From: Lewinellaceae bacterium
Lineage (GTDB): Bacteria; Bacteroidota; Bacteroidia; Chitinophagales; Saprospiraceae
Direction of reading: 5' to 3'
Assembly: GCA_020636435.1 (NCBI GenBank)
Contig: JACJXX010000002.1
Span: 4,154,001 to 4,218,000 of the forward strand
DNA length: 64,000 bases
Part shown: positions 26,194-34,958 of the stretch, piece after piece
Layout: every line of letters begins with the position of its first letter
How positions within the stretch are numbered: position 1 is the stretch's first letter
Translations under genes and position numbers: made by a program
Notes under the pieces: model-generated
Database searches by the model: none
The model's input: only the letters and a program-made list of their open reading frames with translations
Told to the model about the DNA's origin: nothing

Positions 26194-26242
26194 CGTACAT
26201 CGTACACACAAGGGTTCCCACTGTGTCCGTACATCGTACACA
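26194..26242. repeat. Two copies of CGTACATCGTACACA
   Basis: CGTACATCGTACACA lies at 26194-26208 and again at 26228-26242, upstream of the HExxH gene. It matches the repeat between nrdB and nrdA. The 374-bp stretch 26143-26516 holds these repeats and a candidate promoter for the plus-strand gene, and nothing else I can recognise. Confidence 0.75.
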
Positions 26243-26405
26243 ACCCCAGCCCATTCTGTCCAACCTTAGAACGGTAGCCTTGTCCGGCAAAAATATCTTC
26301 GATTGTTATTATGCGGAGCCTGGCCTGGGGTGAGATGGCTGACATCGGAAATATACAGAATTAAAATTTTTCTCGCTGCTTTTAGGCAATCTTAACAAGA
26401 ATAAT

Positions 26406-26413
26406 TAATTTTG
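26406..26413 (+). promoter_or_regulatory. Candidate -7 element for the glycine-rich T9SS gene
   Basis: TAATTTTG matches TAnnTTTG. About 20 nt upstream there is only a TTTAG instead of TTTG. The leader would be about 100 nt. Confidence 0.4.
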
Positions 26414-26516
26414 GGATTCTGCACTACTTATCCATTCCCCCCACCGCCCTTTTTTGCACCCTGGTTTTATAATCGCTCTTGCGAGAGCGCTATCTTTTCA
26501 TTGCTAAACAAAAACT

Positions 26517-28886
26517 ATGAAAACCAGGTTACACCTCGTACAGGGGCAGGGAGCGCCAGTTTATTTTATTCGCTTTTTCTTTGTCCTATCCATGCTTTAT
26601 CTTTTTCCCTCATCCAGTTTTGAACAAGCTGATATGGCTTGCGACGGAAATACCGTGCTGGTAAATTATAACGGTACTTTTCAGGATTTCGCTGTTCCAC
26701 AGAGCCTGGATGGAGAACAAATCGAATTTACCGCCAAGGGCGGCGATGGAGGCTTTGCCCGCATCAAAAATACCATTCCTCTTCTTGGAAACATGCAAAT
26801 CTGTGCATCAGATGGCGGACAGGGCGCTACCGCGAACGCTACTTTTGCAGTCGGACAGGGCAATGACGAAATACCACCAGGCTCGCTCATCCGGTTTATT
26901 GTGGGGGGCAAAGGAGCGGAAGGAGACGCAGAAATTGTCATCGGCAACGCTTTCCAGTACGGGGGCGGTGGTGGAGGAACCGCTGTGCTCCTGCAGCGGC
27001 CCTCCAGCCAGGATTGGGAGCTTTTGATGGCCGCCGGGGGCGGTGGGGGCGCCTATCAGGGCATGGCTTTCACCTTTTGCGTAGATAATGAGAATGGCCA
27101 GGGCGGCCAGGCGGGCACATCCGGAGGCAGGGGTAATGGCGACATTGCTCCTGGCAATGCCGGTACTGGTGGCCAAGGTGGCAATGCCGGCGGTTTGTTC
27201 GGTGTTGAAATCGGCGGCGGCGGTGGCGGCGCCGATACTGATGGACGCGGCATAACCTGTCTTACGCTCCAAATTCCGCCCACTGTTTCTGAAGTAGGCG
27301 AAGGGTTGGCCGGCGCAACCACCGGAGGCTCCGGAGGACAGGATGACGGCTGTACCGGTTTTAATTTCCGGAACGGCGGCTATGGCTTTGGCGGCGGGGG
27401 CGCCGGCTTTGGGTCAGGTGGCGGCGGTGGAGGTTACTCCGGCGGCGGGGGCGGTGGAACAACCGGCCGCGGCGGAGGCGGTGGCAGTTTTGTCCGCCCA
27501 ATGGCAAAAAGCCAATCCATCTTGGCAGGGGGCGCCATATCATTGCCCGAAGATGGGGTAGCGAGTTTCCGGTGTATCCTACTGAACTCCCCGCCGGAAG
27601 CATACTGCATCAGCACGCCAATCACCCTTAGCCTGGATGATTCCGGAATGACTGCCCTCTCTCCCGGGCAGTTGGACGACGGCAGTTTCGATCCCGATGG
27701 CGATGAGCTTTCTTTCAGCCTGAGCCAGGAATTTTTTGACTGCACGCACGTAGGAGAAAATATAGTGGCCTTGTTCATTGAAGACAACGAGGGCGCCGTC
27801 AGTTCCTGTGCCGCCACAGTGAGTATTCAGGACGATACCGCTCCGGCCGTCCTTTGCCCGGAAAACAAAAGTGTGCCCTGCAATAGTCCTGCCGATCCCG
27901 TTGCAACAGGCCTGGCTACCGCCACCGACAACTGCGATCCGGCTCCGGCTATCGATTTCTCCGATGCCATGCTGGATGCCGGCTGCGATTATGAGTGTAC
28001 CATAGAAAGGACTTTTTCCGCTACCGACGCCTGGGGAAACCGCTCGGCCTGCAGCCAGGTCATAACAAAGTCGGCCGCCGGGTTATTTGAGGATGCGTTA
28101 TCTGCCGACCTGGATGGGGATGGGGTGAACGACCCCATCGTGTTGGGATATTCGCGCCATACCTTGACGATTGCCGATGGTGGGGGCAATTGCATTTTCA
28201 ACTGGCTGCCCGGAGCGGCCGGCAACCCGGCTTCCCTGCCGCGGGCTCAGCGCGTGGTGGACGGCACCGACTGCCGCAGCGGCATCCAGCTTTCAGCCGA
28301 TGGCAAAATAAACAATCCGCTGCTGGCGGAAGCGCTGCTCCTGGCCGTCAAAATCCGCCTCGACCCACAACTGGGCAATACCCGGCTTTCCAGCCTGGAT
28401 TGCGGATTCCACCCGGCTCTTAGCCAGTTCCTGGGCAACAATCCGTCGGTCAACAACCTCCTGCGGCTGGCCAACCTCGCCCTGGGCAACATCCTCGGCC
28501 CGGTGCCGTTCGGGCCACTCACGAACGCCCTGCATTGTATCAATGAGGCGCATGGCCTCTGCGGGCAGCAAGAAGCGCCTCTGGCAGCCCAACCTACCCC
28601 TTTCATTGGCGGAAGCGCAACCGGACAGGCAGCAGAAGGGCTCGACATTTACCCGAATCCCGCCGCCAACTCGGTACATTTCAACCTGGCAGCCTTCCGG
28701 GGAAAAATTGCCGTAATCCGCATTTTCAGCCCGCAGGGGCAGCTTGTGGAAGAACGCCGCCTGCCGGAAGTGCCGGAAGGGGCCCTGGAATGGCGGCTGG
28801 ACCATTACAACAACGGCCTTTACATCGCCACCCTCTCTGCCGAGGGGCATGCGGTGCAAACAGGCAGGTTCGTGGTGGAGCGGTAG
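26517..28886 (+). CDS. Glycine-rich T9SS secreted protein with HYR-like domain and type A sorting tail
   Basis: Exported protein of 789 residues. After an N-terminal signal region (hydrophobic FIRFFFVLSMLYLFP near residues 19-33), residues 60-345 form a glycine-rich domain with long G runs (GGGGGGYSGGGGGG) resembling the glycine-rich extracellular domain of ALK-type proteins. Residues about 365-425 resemble a cadherin-like segment (DDGSFDPDGDELSFSLSQ). A HYR-like segment follows (CPENKSVPCNSPADPVATG, then ATDNCDPAP). The last 80 residues (LDIYPNPAANSVHFNL to GRFVVER) are a type A T9SS sorting domain. Surface or matrix role is inferred. It ends 2 bp from the stop of the convergent permease gene. 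Confidence 0.85.
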   Translation: MKTRLHLVQGQGAPVYFIRFFFVLSMLYLFPSSSFEQADMACDGNTVLVNYNGTFQDFAVPQSLDGEQIEFTAKGGDGGFARIKNTIPLLGNMQICASDGGQGATANATFAVGQGNDEIPPGSLIRFIVGGKGAEGDAEIVIGNAFQYGGGGGGTAVLLQRPSSQDWELLMAAGGGGGAYQGMAFTFCVDNENGQGGQAGTSGGRGNGDIAPGNAGTGGQGGNAGGLFGVEIGGGGGGADTDGRGITCLTLQIPPTVSEVGEGLAGATTGGSGGQDDGCTGFNFRNGGYGFGGGGAGFGSGGGGGGYSGGGGGGTTGRGGGGGSFVRPMAKSQSILAGGAISLPEDGVASFRCILLNSPPEAYCISTPITLSLDDSGMTALSPGQLDDGSFDPDGDELSFSLSQEFFDCTHVGENIVALFIEDNEGAVSSCAATVSIQDDTAPAVLCPENKSVPCNSPADPVATGLATATDNCDPAPAIDFSDAMLDAGCDYECTIERTFSATDAWGNRSACSQVITKSAAGLFEDALSADLDGDGVNDPIVLGYSRHTLTIADGGGNCIFNWLPGAAGNPASLPRAQRVVDGTDCRSGIQLSADGKINNPLLAEALLLAVKIRLDPQLGNTRLSSLDCGFHPALSQFLGNNPSVNNLLRLANLALGNILGPVPFGPLTNALHCINEAHGLCGQQEAPLAAQPTPFIGGSATGQAAEGLDIYPNPAANSVHFNLAAFRGKIAVIRIFSPQGQLVEERRLPEVPEGALEWRLDHYNNGLYIATLSAEGHAVQTGRFVVER

Positions 28887-28888
28887 AG

Positions 28889-30196
28889 TTACTTAAACCG
28901 TATGGCCTTCACCGGGCTGATGCTGGTCACCAGGTAAGAAGGAATAATGAGGAAGAACAATGTGATAGCCAGCGTGCCCAGGTTGAGCAGCAGGATGGGC
29001 CAGAAATTGAGGTCTATGGGCGCGGTAGAAAGGTAGTAATTCTCCTCCGACAGCGTGATGAACTCGAAGCGGTCCTGCAACAGGCAGAGGCCGATGCCGA
29101 TGAGGTTGCCCCAAAACAGGCCCAAAATCACAATATAAGCTGCGTAGTAGAGGAAGATTTTTCGGATGCCCCAGTTGGCAGTGCCCAGGGCTTTGAGAAT
29201 ACCGATCATATTGGTGCGCTCCAGGATGAGGATCATCAGGGCGGTGACCATGTTGATGATGGCGACGATGATCATCAGGGACAGGATGACTACCTCGTTG
29301 ATGTCCTGTAAATCGAGCCAGTCAAAGATTTCGGGCAGTTTTTCCCGGATGGTTTCCGCGTACAGGTCAGCCGGCAGCTCCTCAAAATAGATGTATTCAT
29401 TGATGGGCTGGAGGTCGTCGATGTCGTCGATGAACACTTCGAACCCGCTTACCTGGCTTTCCTCCCATCCCAGCAGGCGCTGTATCTGCCGGATGTCGAC
29501 CAGGGCAAACTTGCGGTCGTATTCTTCCAGCCCGGTGCGGTAGACGCCGCTCACTTTAAAACGGCGCTTCAGTTGCTCTCCCTTCTCCACAAAATGAATG
29601 ATGAAGGCGTCGCCGGTATCCACCTGCAGGCGCGCCGCCGTCTGATCCGAGATAAGAATCTCGTCGGACATGGCTGTATCGGGCAGGGCGATGGCCCGCC
29701 CCCGTTTGATGTACTGCTGCATGAAAGCCCAATCGAAATCCTCCCCTATACCCTTCAGGATAATGCCTTCGATCTCCTTGTCTTTTTTTGTCCCGGCTTC
29801 AATGATGCCGGGCTTGATGGCAAATACCTGAATGTGCCGGATGCCCCCCCTGGTCCGCTTTATTCGATCCACCCGGCGCCCCAGCCATTCTTCCTGTTGC
29901 AGGTACGTTATGCTCCGGACGGTGTCCAGCGCAGGATAAAACGGTTGGTACTTGCTGATGGGGTAGGCTTCCAGCAGGGAGCGGTTGATGTCTGTATCGG
30001 TAATGTGGATATGCCCCCAGAAGCCGAAGATTTTGGTGCTGATCTCTTTTTTAAAGCCCGCGATCAGGGCGTTGGAGCAAATCATGACCGCCACGCTGAG
30101 GGCCACGGCCGCCACCGCTATCCGCAGGATGAGCCGGGAGAAAGATTGCTGCCCGGAAGCAGCGACGCGCCTTGCCAGGAAGAGTTCGAAATTCAT
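28889..30196 (-). CDS. Lipoprotein-releasing-type ABC permease (LolC/LolE, FtsX family)
   Basis: Inner-membrane protein of 435 residues from the ATG at 30196 (a TTG 9 nt upstream is less likely). The topology is one N-terminal membrane helix (LILRIAVAAVALSVAVMICS), a large periplasmic domain of about 220 residues, and three C-terminal helices ending in the FtsX-like ITSISPVKAIRFK box. The N-terminal FELFLARR segment and the late segment NMIGILKALGTANWGIRKIF are typical of LolC/E. Its partner ATPase is not in the window. A TATCTTTG immediately upstream (minus, 30210-30203) resembles a -7 element. Confidence 0.85.
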   Translation of the reverse strand: MNFELFLARRVAASGQQSFSRLILRIAVAAVALSVAVMICSNALIAGFKKEISTKIFGFWGHIHITDTDINRSLLEAYPISKYQPFYPALDTVRSITYLQQEEWLGRRVDRIKRTRGGIRHIQVFAIKPGIIEAGTKKDKEIEGIILKGIGEDFDWAFMQQYIKRGRAIALPDTAMSDEILISDQTAARLQVDTGDAFIIHFVEKGEQLKRRFKVSGVYRTGLEEYDRKFALVDIRQIQRLLGWEESQVSGFEVFIDDIDDLQPINEYIYFEELPADLYAETIREKLPEIFDWLDLQDINEVVILSLMIIVAIINMVTALMILILERTNMIGILKALGTANWGIRKIFLYYAAYIVILGLFWGNLIGIGLCLLQDRFEFITLSEENYYLSTAPIDLNFWPILLLNLGTLAITLFFLIIPSYLVTSISPVKAIRFK

Positions 30197-30234
30197 TCGG
30201 GGCAAAGATAGGGTTTGAGGGGAGAAAGTGGGAA

Positions 30235-30590
30235 TTATGTCTTTTTATAATCTTCGATATTAATTTGTTCAAGATTAATATACTCCTCTTTGAGATGATC
30301 AAAATCTTTATCTGTCGTGATCAATTTCAAACCATAAATGCTCGCCGTGGCCGCTGTCCAGATATCATTCTTTCCCATGTTTCTCGATGAAAAGTCCACC
30401 TTTTTGTTTTTCAGCTTGCCCATCTATGTCTCCATACCGAGAGATTATTTCCTGATAATTTAAACCAACCTTAGCAATCTTGCTTAAAATCTCATTTATT
30501 TTCCTCTATAATTCCTCTCTCCATGAGAAATAAGTATTTTTTGCTCTTCAATCTCCAACTCGATTAGGAATTTGTTCTTTTTTAATGATT
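30235..30590 (-). pseudogene. Decayed VapC-like PIN-domain toxin
   Basis: The last 62 codons before the stop at 30235 contain NDIWTAATASIYGLKLITTD, the PIN-domain C-terminal motif with its acidic residues. Upstream the homology moves to another frame: about 30420-30500 reads NEILSKIAKVGLNYQEIISR then YGDIDGQAEKQKG, and an in-frame stop interrupts it just before (EEL-stop-RKINEI). So one frameshift and one stop separate recognisable PIN fragments. An upstream IIPVKFE-stop overlapping an ATGATTGAA could be the tail of a lost antitoxin. RNase toxin activity is not expected. Confidence 0.65.
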
Positions 30591-31055
30591 CAATCATTAT
30601 TCAAATTTTACAGGTATGATCTAAAATCAGTTAACCGAGATTGCACACAATTTTCATTTACCTCCCCCTACCCTACTTGCAAATACCTTAATTACCGCCC
30701 CTACCCATTTGTAACCGATTATATGTATTTACAAACGCTTCAAACCTCTTAGTACAATTCTACCACCTTTCCCCTTCTAATCCGACCCTATGAGTAGCAA
30801 TACCCCAATTTAAACAAGTCTCGACGCAACAACAATATTGGTTTAGAAAAATTTCAGGATTCTTTCATAAAATGTCAATATCGAGTATACCCACAAAAGC
30901 CATAAGCGGAAATGAAAGGAAGTTTTCTGGTTGAAAACTTGTACGTCTGTGTGCTAAACAATTTAAAACATATAGACCTGATTTTATACAAACGGAAACT
31001 ATTCGTTACTGCCGAGCTACTATCGGCAAAAACGGGGGGGGGTATTCGCTCCCCC
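30591..31055. other. AT-rich intergenic stretch without a gene
   Basis: About 465 bp with visibly lower GC than the surroundings, downstream of the transporter gene and upstream of the decayed PIN toxin. It has a G9 run at 31034-31042. I see no gene, RNA or hairpin I can name. Composition suggests a remnant of the same acquired segment as the toxin. Confidence 0.5.
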
Positions 31056-32609
31056 TCACCGCCCCAAATCACTCACCTTCTCCAACCCCAGCCGCCGCCC
31101 CATTTCCTCCCGAATCATCAGGGCGTAGGTATTGTTGAAGCCCAGGGGTTGCAGCCACTCGATGCCGTACTGTTCCCGAAACTGCGCCTGGACGTAATCG
31201 TAAACCGCATCCGAATCGGCGATGATATCCAGGACAACGCTGTCGGGCGTATCCAGCAGCACCTGCAGGCCGGTGCCGGTGTATTCCGGATACAGGGCGA
31301 TTTCTCCTGCCAGCAGGGCGTCGAAGCAAATCTTGGTGCCGCCCAGGCCGGAGCGGGCATCCGTATCCAGGCCGGTATAGCCGTTGATGAGTTGGCTGAA
31401 CAGCTCCACCAGGATGTACTGCTCGGTGAAAATCTTGGAGCCGATGATCAGGGTTTCGCCGCCCTGCGCCTGGTCGGGGCGCCACAGGCCGAGCGACTCC
31501 AGGAAGTTTCGGGCCACCTCTTCCGGGCTTTGCTTTTCAAAATCCACCTGATAGTTGAGCGACGTCATGGTGGAATCGCTGATCTTTCCCGCCAGCAGGT
31601 TCAGGGCGGCTACGACCTCCGGATGTTCTTCCGCCAGGCCCCGGCGCAGGATGGGGGTGCAATGGTAGGGCGGAAAAACATGGCGGTCGTCTTCCAGGAT
31701 GGCCAACCCGTAGGCTTTGATGCGGCCGTCGGTGGAATACCCGCTGATCACGTCTACTTCTTTTTCCTTCACCGCAGCGTACATGAGAGAATTGTTGAGG
31801 ATGGTGGTATTAAACCTCAGCCCGTAGGTATCCACCAGGTTCTTGTAACCGTCTTTTCTGCCCATAAACTCGGGAGTAAAACCCGCCTTCCATCCGGGGG
31901 CGTAGGCCTGTGGCCAGTAATACGCAGAAGACAAAAAGGCGGCCCCAACCAACAAGGCCGGCCCCAGCCTGTTCAGTTTGCCCACCCTGCTCCGCTGCAA
32001 AAGGGCCAGCAACTGGTCGAACAGTATGGCCAGCCCGGCGGCGGGCAGCGCCCCTGCCAGAATCATCGTAGTATTGTTGAGGGCGATGCCGCCGAAGATG
32101 AACTCTCCCAGGCCCCCGGCGCCGATATAGGCGGCCAAAGTGGCCACCCCCACGTTGATCACCGTGGCGGTGCGCAGGCCGGCGAAGATGACCGGCAGGG
32201 CCAGGGGCAGCTCCACCTGCCGCAGCATCTGCCCTTTCGACAGGCCGATGCCCAGGGCGGCTTCCTTTACAGAGGCATCCACCTGCTGTATGCCAGTATA
32301 CGTATTGCGCAGGATGGGCAGCAAAGCGTAAAAGAAGAGCGCCACGATGGCTGGCTTCACTCCGATGCCCAGGAAAGGGATAAGAAAGCCGAGCAGGGCG
32401 ATGCTGGGAACCGTCTGCAGGATGCCCGCCAGCCCCAGGAAGCCGCCCGCCAGCTTCTGCCGGCGGGTGATGTAAATACCCAGGGGTATGGCAACCAAAG
32501 CCGCCAGCAGCAGAGATATAAAGGTCAGGCCGATGTGTTCCAGCACCTGCTCCAGGAGCTTCGCCCGGTTGTCGGCCAGGAATTCCGCCAGCAGGTTCAG
32601 TTGTTCCAT
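31056..32609 (-). CDS. OpuC/EgtU-like ABC permease fused to a circularly permuted substrate-binding domain
   Basis: A 517-residue fusion. Residues 1-235 are a ProW/OpuCB-type permease with several membrane helices and the EAA loop (EAALGIGLSKGQMLRQVELP, about 117-136) that contacts the ATPase. Residues 245-517 are an OpuCC-type binding domain in swapped order. The half that is normally C-terminal comes first (EFMGRKDGYKNL, 247-258; STDGRIKAY, 292-300; DDRHVFPPYHCTPI, 307-320; NYQVDF, 352-357). The normally N-terminal half follows (IIGSKIFTEQYI, 388-399; LGGTKICFDALLAGEIALYP, 422-441; GFNNTYAL, 490-497; VSDL at the end). The frame is continuous. The substrate is probably a quaternary amine (glycine betaine, choline, carnitine) or ergothioneine. 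The start overlaps the end of the ATPase gene by 13 bp, so the two are translationally linked. Confidence 0.9.
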   Translation of the reverse strand: MEQLNLLAEFLADNRAKLLEQVLEHIGLTFISLLLAALVAIPLGIYITRRQKLAGGFLGLAGILQTVPSIALLGFLIPFLGIGVKPAIVALFFYALLPILRNTYTGIQQVDASVKEAALGIGLSKGQMLRQVELPLALPVIFAGLRTATVINVGVATLAAYIGAGGLGEFIFGGIALNNTTMILAGALPAAGLAILFDQLLALLQRSRVGKLNRLGPALLVGAAFLSSAYYWPQAYAPGWKAGFTPEFMGRKDGYKNLVDTYGLRFNTTILNNSLMYAAVKEKEVDVISGYSTDGRIKAYGLAILEDDRHVFPPYHCTPILRRGLAEEHPEVVAALNLLAGKISDSTMTSLNYQVDFEKQSPEEVARNFLESLGLWRPDQAQGGETLIIGSKIFTEQYILVELFSQLINGYTGLDTDARSGLGGTKICFDALLAGEIALYPEYTGTGLQVLLDTPDSVVLDIIADSDAVYDYVQAQFREQYGIEWLQPLGFNNTYALMIREEMGRRLGLEKVSDLGR

Positions 32610-33586
32610 GGCATCAGGGTTTGTTTGAAGAGTTGAAACAACTCATCCAGCTGAAAATAGCGGCGCTCGCCCTCGGAATGCGCGGCGCCGTAAGCGGTTG
32701 GGCCTTCCTTGCCCAGGCGGTGAATAGCGAAGAGCAAAGGGGTATGGGCGGGCAGTTCCAGCACGGGGCCAGTGGTTGGCTTTTCCCTTTTCAATTGGGA
32801 AAACACGCCGGCAAGCGTGACGGACTGCAACTCCAGCTGACGGGCTTTTTCAGCTATAAATTCACGGACAAAGCTGTTGGCAGGTTCCATCAGCAGTTGC
32901 CTCGGCGAGCCGAGCTGCTGCATCCGCCCGGCCTTCATCAGGCCGATAAGGCCGGCCATCTCGAAAGCCTCTTCGATATCATGAGTCACCATGATGATGG
33001 TTTTGTTTTTGAGCGCTTCGATTTCGCGGAAATCGCGGCGAGCCTGCTGGCGGGTAAGGGGGTCTAAAGCGCCGAAGGGCTCATCCATCAGGATGATGGG
33101 CGGCTCAGCAGCCAGAGCGCGGGCGATGCCCACCCGTTGCTGCTGCCCTCCGCTGAGTTGGTGTGGATATTTGTACAGAAACTGGTTGGGGGGTAGCCCC
33201 AGCTGCTCCAGCAACTCCCCTACCCTTTTGCGAATCTTTTCGTCCGGCCAGCGGAGCAGGCGGGGCACCACGGCAACATTCTGTTCTACGGTGTAGTGCG
33301 GAAACAGGCCAATGTCCTGTATGACGTACCCCATGCGGCGGCGCATCTCCTCCAGAGGCTGTTCAGCTACGTCCTTCCCCTCTACCCACACGGAGCCTTC
33401 CGTAGGCAGGATCAACCGGTTGGCCATCTTGAGGGTCGTCGTCTTTCCGCAGCCGCTGGGGCCGATCAGGGCGAGGGCCTGCCCCGGTTCCAACCGGAAG
33501 GAGACGCCATCGACTGCAGTAAAGTTGCCGTAGCGTTTGGTGAGGTTCCTGGCTTCGATCACAGTTGAAGGGTTATATTGTTGCAT
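32597..33586 (-). CDS. ABC transporter ATP-binding protein, OpuCA/ProV-like
   Basis: ATPase of 329 residues energising the adjacent permease/binding fusion. Visible motifs are Walker A GPSGCGKTT (about residues 39-47), the signature LSGGQQQRVGIARALA, Walker B IILMDEPFGALDP and the switch histidine VTHD. The remaining C-terminal part is too short and weak for the tandem CBS domains of full OpuCA. The annotated ATG lies inside an AT-rich intergenic repeat, so the first nine residues (MQQYNPSTV) are encoded partly by repeat sequence. A GTG at the valine could be an older start. Together with the fusion gene this makes a complete two-gene importer. Confidence 0.92.
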   Translation of the reverse strand: MQQYNPSTVIEARNLTKRYGNFTAVDGVSFRLEPGQALALIGPSGCGKTTTLKMANRLILPTEGSVWVEGKDVAEQPLEEMRRRMGYVIQDIGLFPHYTVEQNVAVVPRLLRWPDEKIRKRVGELLEQLGLPPNQFLYKYPHQLSGGQQQRVGIARALAAEPPIILMDEPFGALDPLTRQQARRDFREIEALKNKTIIMVTHDIEEAFEMAGLIGLMKAGRMQQLGSPRQLLMEPANSFVREFIAEKARQLELQSVTLAGVFSQLKREKPTTGPVLELPAHTPLLFAIHRLGKEGPTAYGAAHSEGERRYFQLDELFQLFKQTLMPWNN

Positions 33587-33685
33587 TGTTAAATTGCTAT
33601 TTTGCTCCTGCTTTGTCCGGAACTTGCAGGGCGGCCCTTACCTGGATGCTGCCCTGCGAACAATATAACAATACAACAATATAAC
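33572..33685. repeat. Inverted repeat of a TTATATTGTTG motif
   Basis: The left arm (33572-33596, GTTATATTGTTG then ATTGTTAAATTG) and the right arm (33661-33685) are inverted with 23 of 25 matches. The core contains GGGCGGCCC. The left arm includes the start codon of the ATPase gene. Similar AT-rich phrases occur at 25027-25210, 38812-38945 and 62284-62312. Confidence 0.75.
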
Positions 33686-33724
33686 AATGCCTTTTTCCTC
33701 CAAATCAGGAAAAGAGGCTGCTCC

Positions 33725-34795
33725 TTACCGCTTCACCACCTTCCTGGCATACTGCTGCCCTTCGACATCCAGCACCAGGTTGTAGGCCCCGGCGGGGAGG
33801 CGGCGCAGGTCGAGCTTCAGGCTCTGCTCTCCGAGCAGGCGCCCTTCGGAAGCCATAGACAGCACCTGCTTGCCGTTCATATCGTACAGGCTGGTTCGAA
33901 CCTGAGCAGGCGTTTCCAGGCGGAAAAGCACATTGAGCTGGTTATCCACCGGGTTGGGGTAGGTGACCAGGCGGATGTCTGCAGCCAGGGGCTCCTGGGT
34001 TGAACTCAACAGGTTGCCCATCACCAGGATGTCGTCGATGGAAATCAAATTGTCGTCATCCGAATCGTGGACGAAGGCAATGTAGATGCTTTTGCCGCTG
34101 TATGCCGCCAGATCCACGCTATGCGGTTCCAAAATACCGATCCAGAGGTTGTCATCGGGCGCATCCAGAAAGAAGTATTCCTGAAGGGTATATCCGTCGG
34201 CGTGCAAGTATCCGTTTTCGGGTGCAAATAGAAAGCTCTCCACGTCAAAGGCCCCGCCATTGGGGTCTTCAGCGCCCGGAGGAAGGGGAGGGATCATTTG
34301 CTGCGCCCGGAACAGGGTATCGGTGAAAGATTCCGGGAAGTTCATGCTGGTTGAAACGAGCACGGAATAGCCATCTACATAACGCGGCCCCTGGTAGGGC
34401 GCCGATTTCCAGTGCAGGGTGGCCTGGTCGTCGCCAATGTCAATGGGCGGCGTGATCAGCCAGTTGCGGTTGCCATCCAGAAACCCACTCAACCAGGACG
34501 AACTGGCCAGGACGATAGCGGTATCTGCCGGCGCGATGGAATCCTGAGTTCCCTGGGCAAAATCTACCGAAGTATACCAACTCTGCGGCCGGTTATTAAA
34601 GTCAGGTATGTAATCCGCATCGTAATTCACCCAGGTAGTGTCGTCGCCCTGAGGGAAAATCGCCAGTTCTTCCTCCACATCGCCGATGATGTCGTCCTGG
34701 AAGTCCTCAAAAAGCAAGGTATCCATCTGAGCAGTAAGAGCAAACGGCAGGAAAGCCGCTGCCAGGAGCAGCAAGTTGTAAAATTTCCGAGTCAT
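33725..34795 (-). CDS. T9SS type A secreted protein with choice-of-anchor-J-like domain
   Basis: Exported protein of 356 residues. A signal peptide (MTRKFYNLLLLAAAFLPFALTAQ) is followed by a jelly-roll domain of about 240 residues of the cleaved-adhesin / choice-of-anchor J type (LLFEDFQDD near the start, NWLITPPIDIGDDQATLHW, YSVLVSTSMNFP). The C-terminal 85 residues (TYPNPVDNQLNVLFRL to QYARKVVKR) are a type A sorting domain. The domain is common in carbohydrate-binding or adhesin-like Bacteroidota proteins. No enzyme motif is visible. Confidence 0.85.
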   Translation of the reverse strand: MTRKFYNLLLLAAAFLPFALTAQMDTLLFEDFQDDIIGDVEEELAIFPQGDDTTWVNYDADYIPDFNNRPQSWYTSVDFAQGTQDSIAPADTAIVLASSSWLSGFLDGNRNWLITPPIDIGDDQATLHWKSAPYQGPRYVDGYSVLVSTSMNFPESFTDTLFRAQQMIPPLPPGAEDPNGGAFDVESFLFAPENGYLHADGYTLQEYFFLDAPDDNLWIGILEPHSVDLAAYSGKSIYIAFVHDSDDDNLISIDDILVMGNLLSSTQEPLAADIRLVTYPNPVDNQLNVLFRLETPAQVRTSLYDMNGKQVLSMASEGRLLGEQSLKLDLRRLPAGAYNLVLDVEGQQYARKVVKR

Positions 34796-34958
34796 ACTAA
34801 TCCAATTTTGTTATAAAATATACTTGTTCAACTAACGTGCTGGTTTGACAGATAACAGGCGGAATGATGGCAGGGCGGAATAGTTTGTGCGCTTAAATAT
34901 AGGCAATTTCTGTTATTCCCAAAATGGTTGCCCGTTTCAAAGTATTTTAAAGGCAGCC

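Noticed and set aside
31034..31042. Phase-variable G9 tract
   Set aside because: It lies beyond the stop codon of the transporter fusion and within no credible gene, so slippage would not change a product.
30912..32636. 574-codon plus-strand frame antisense to the transporter fusion
   Set aside because: Fully opposite a protein with recognisable domains; no domain of its own.
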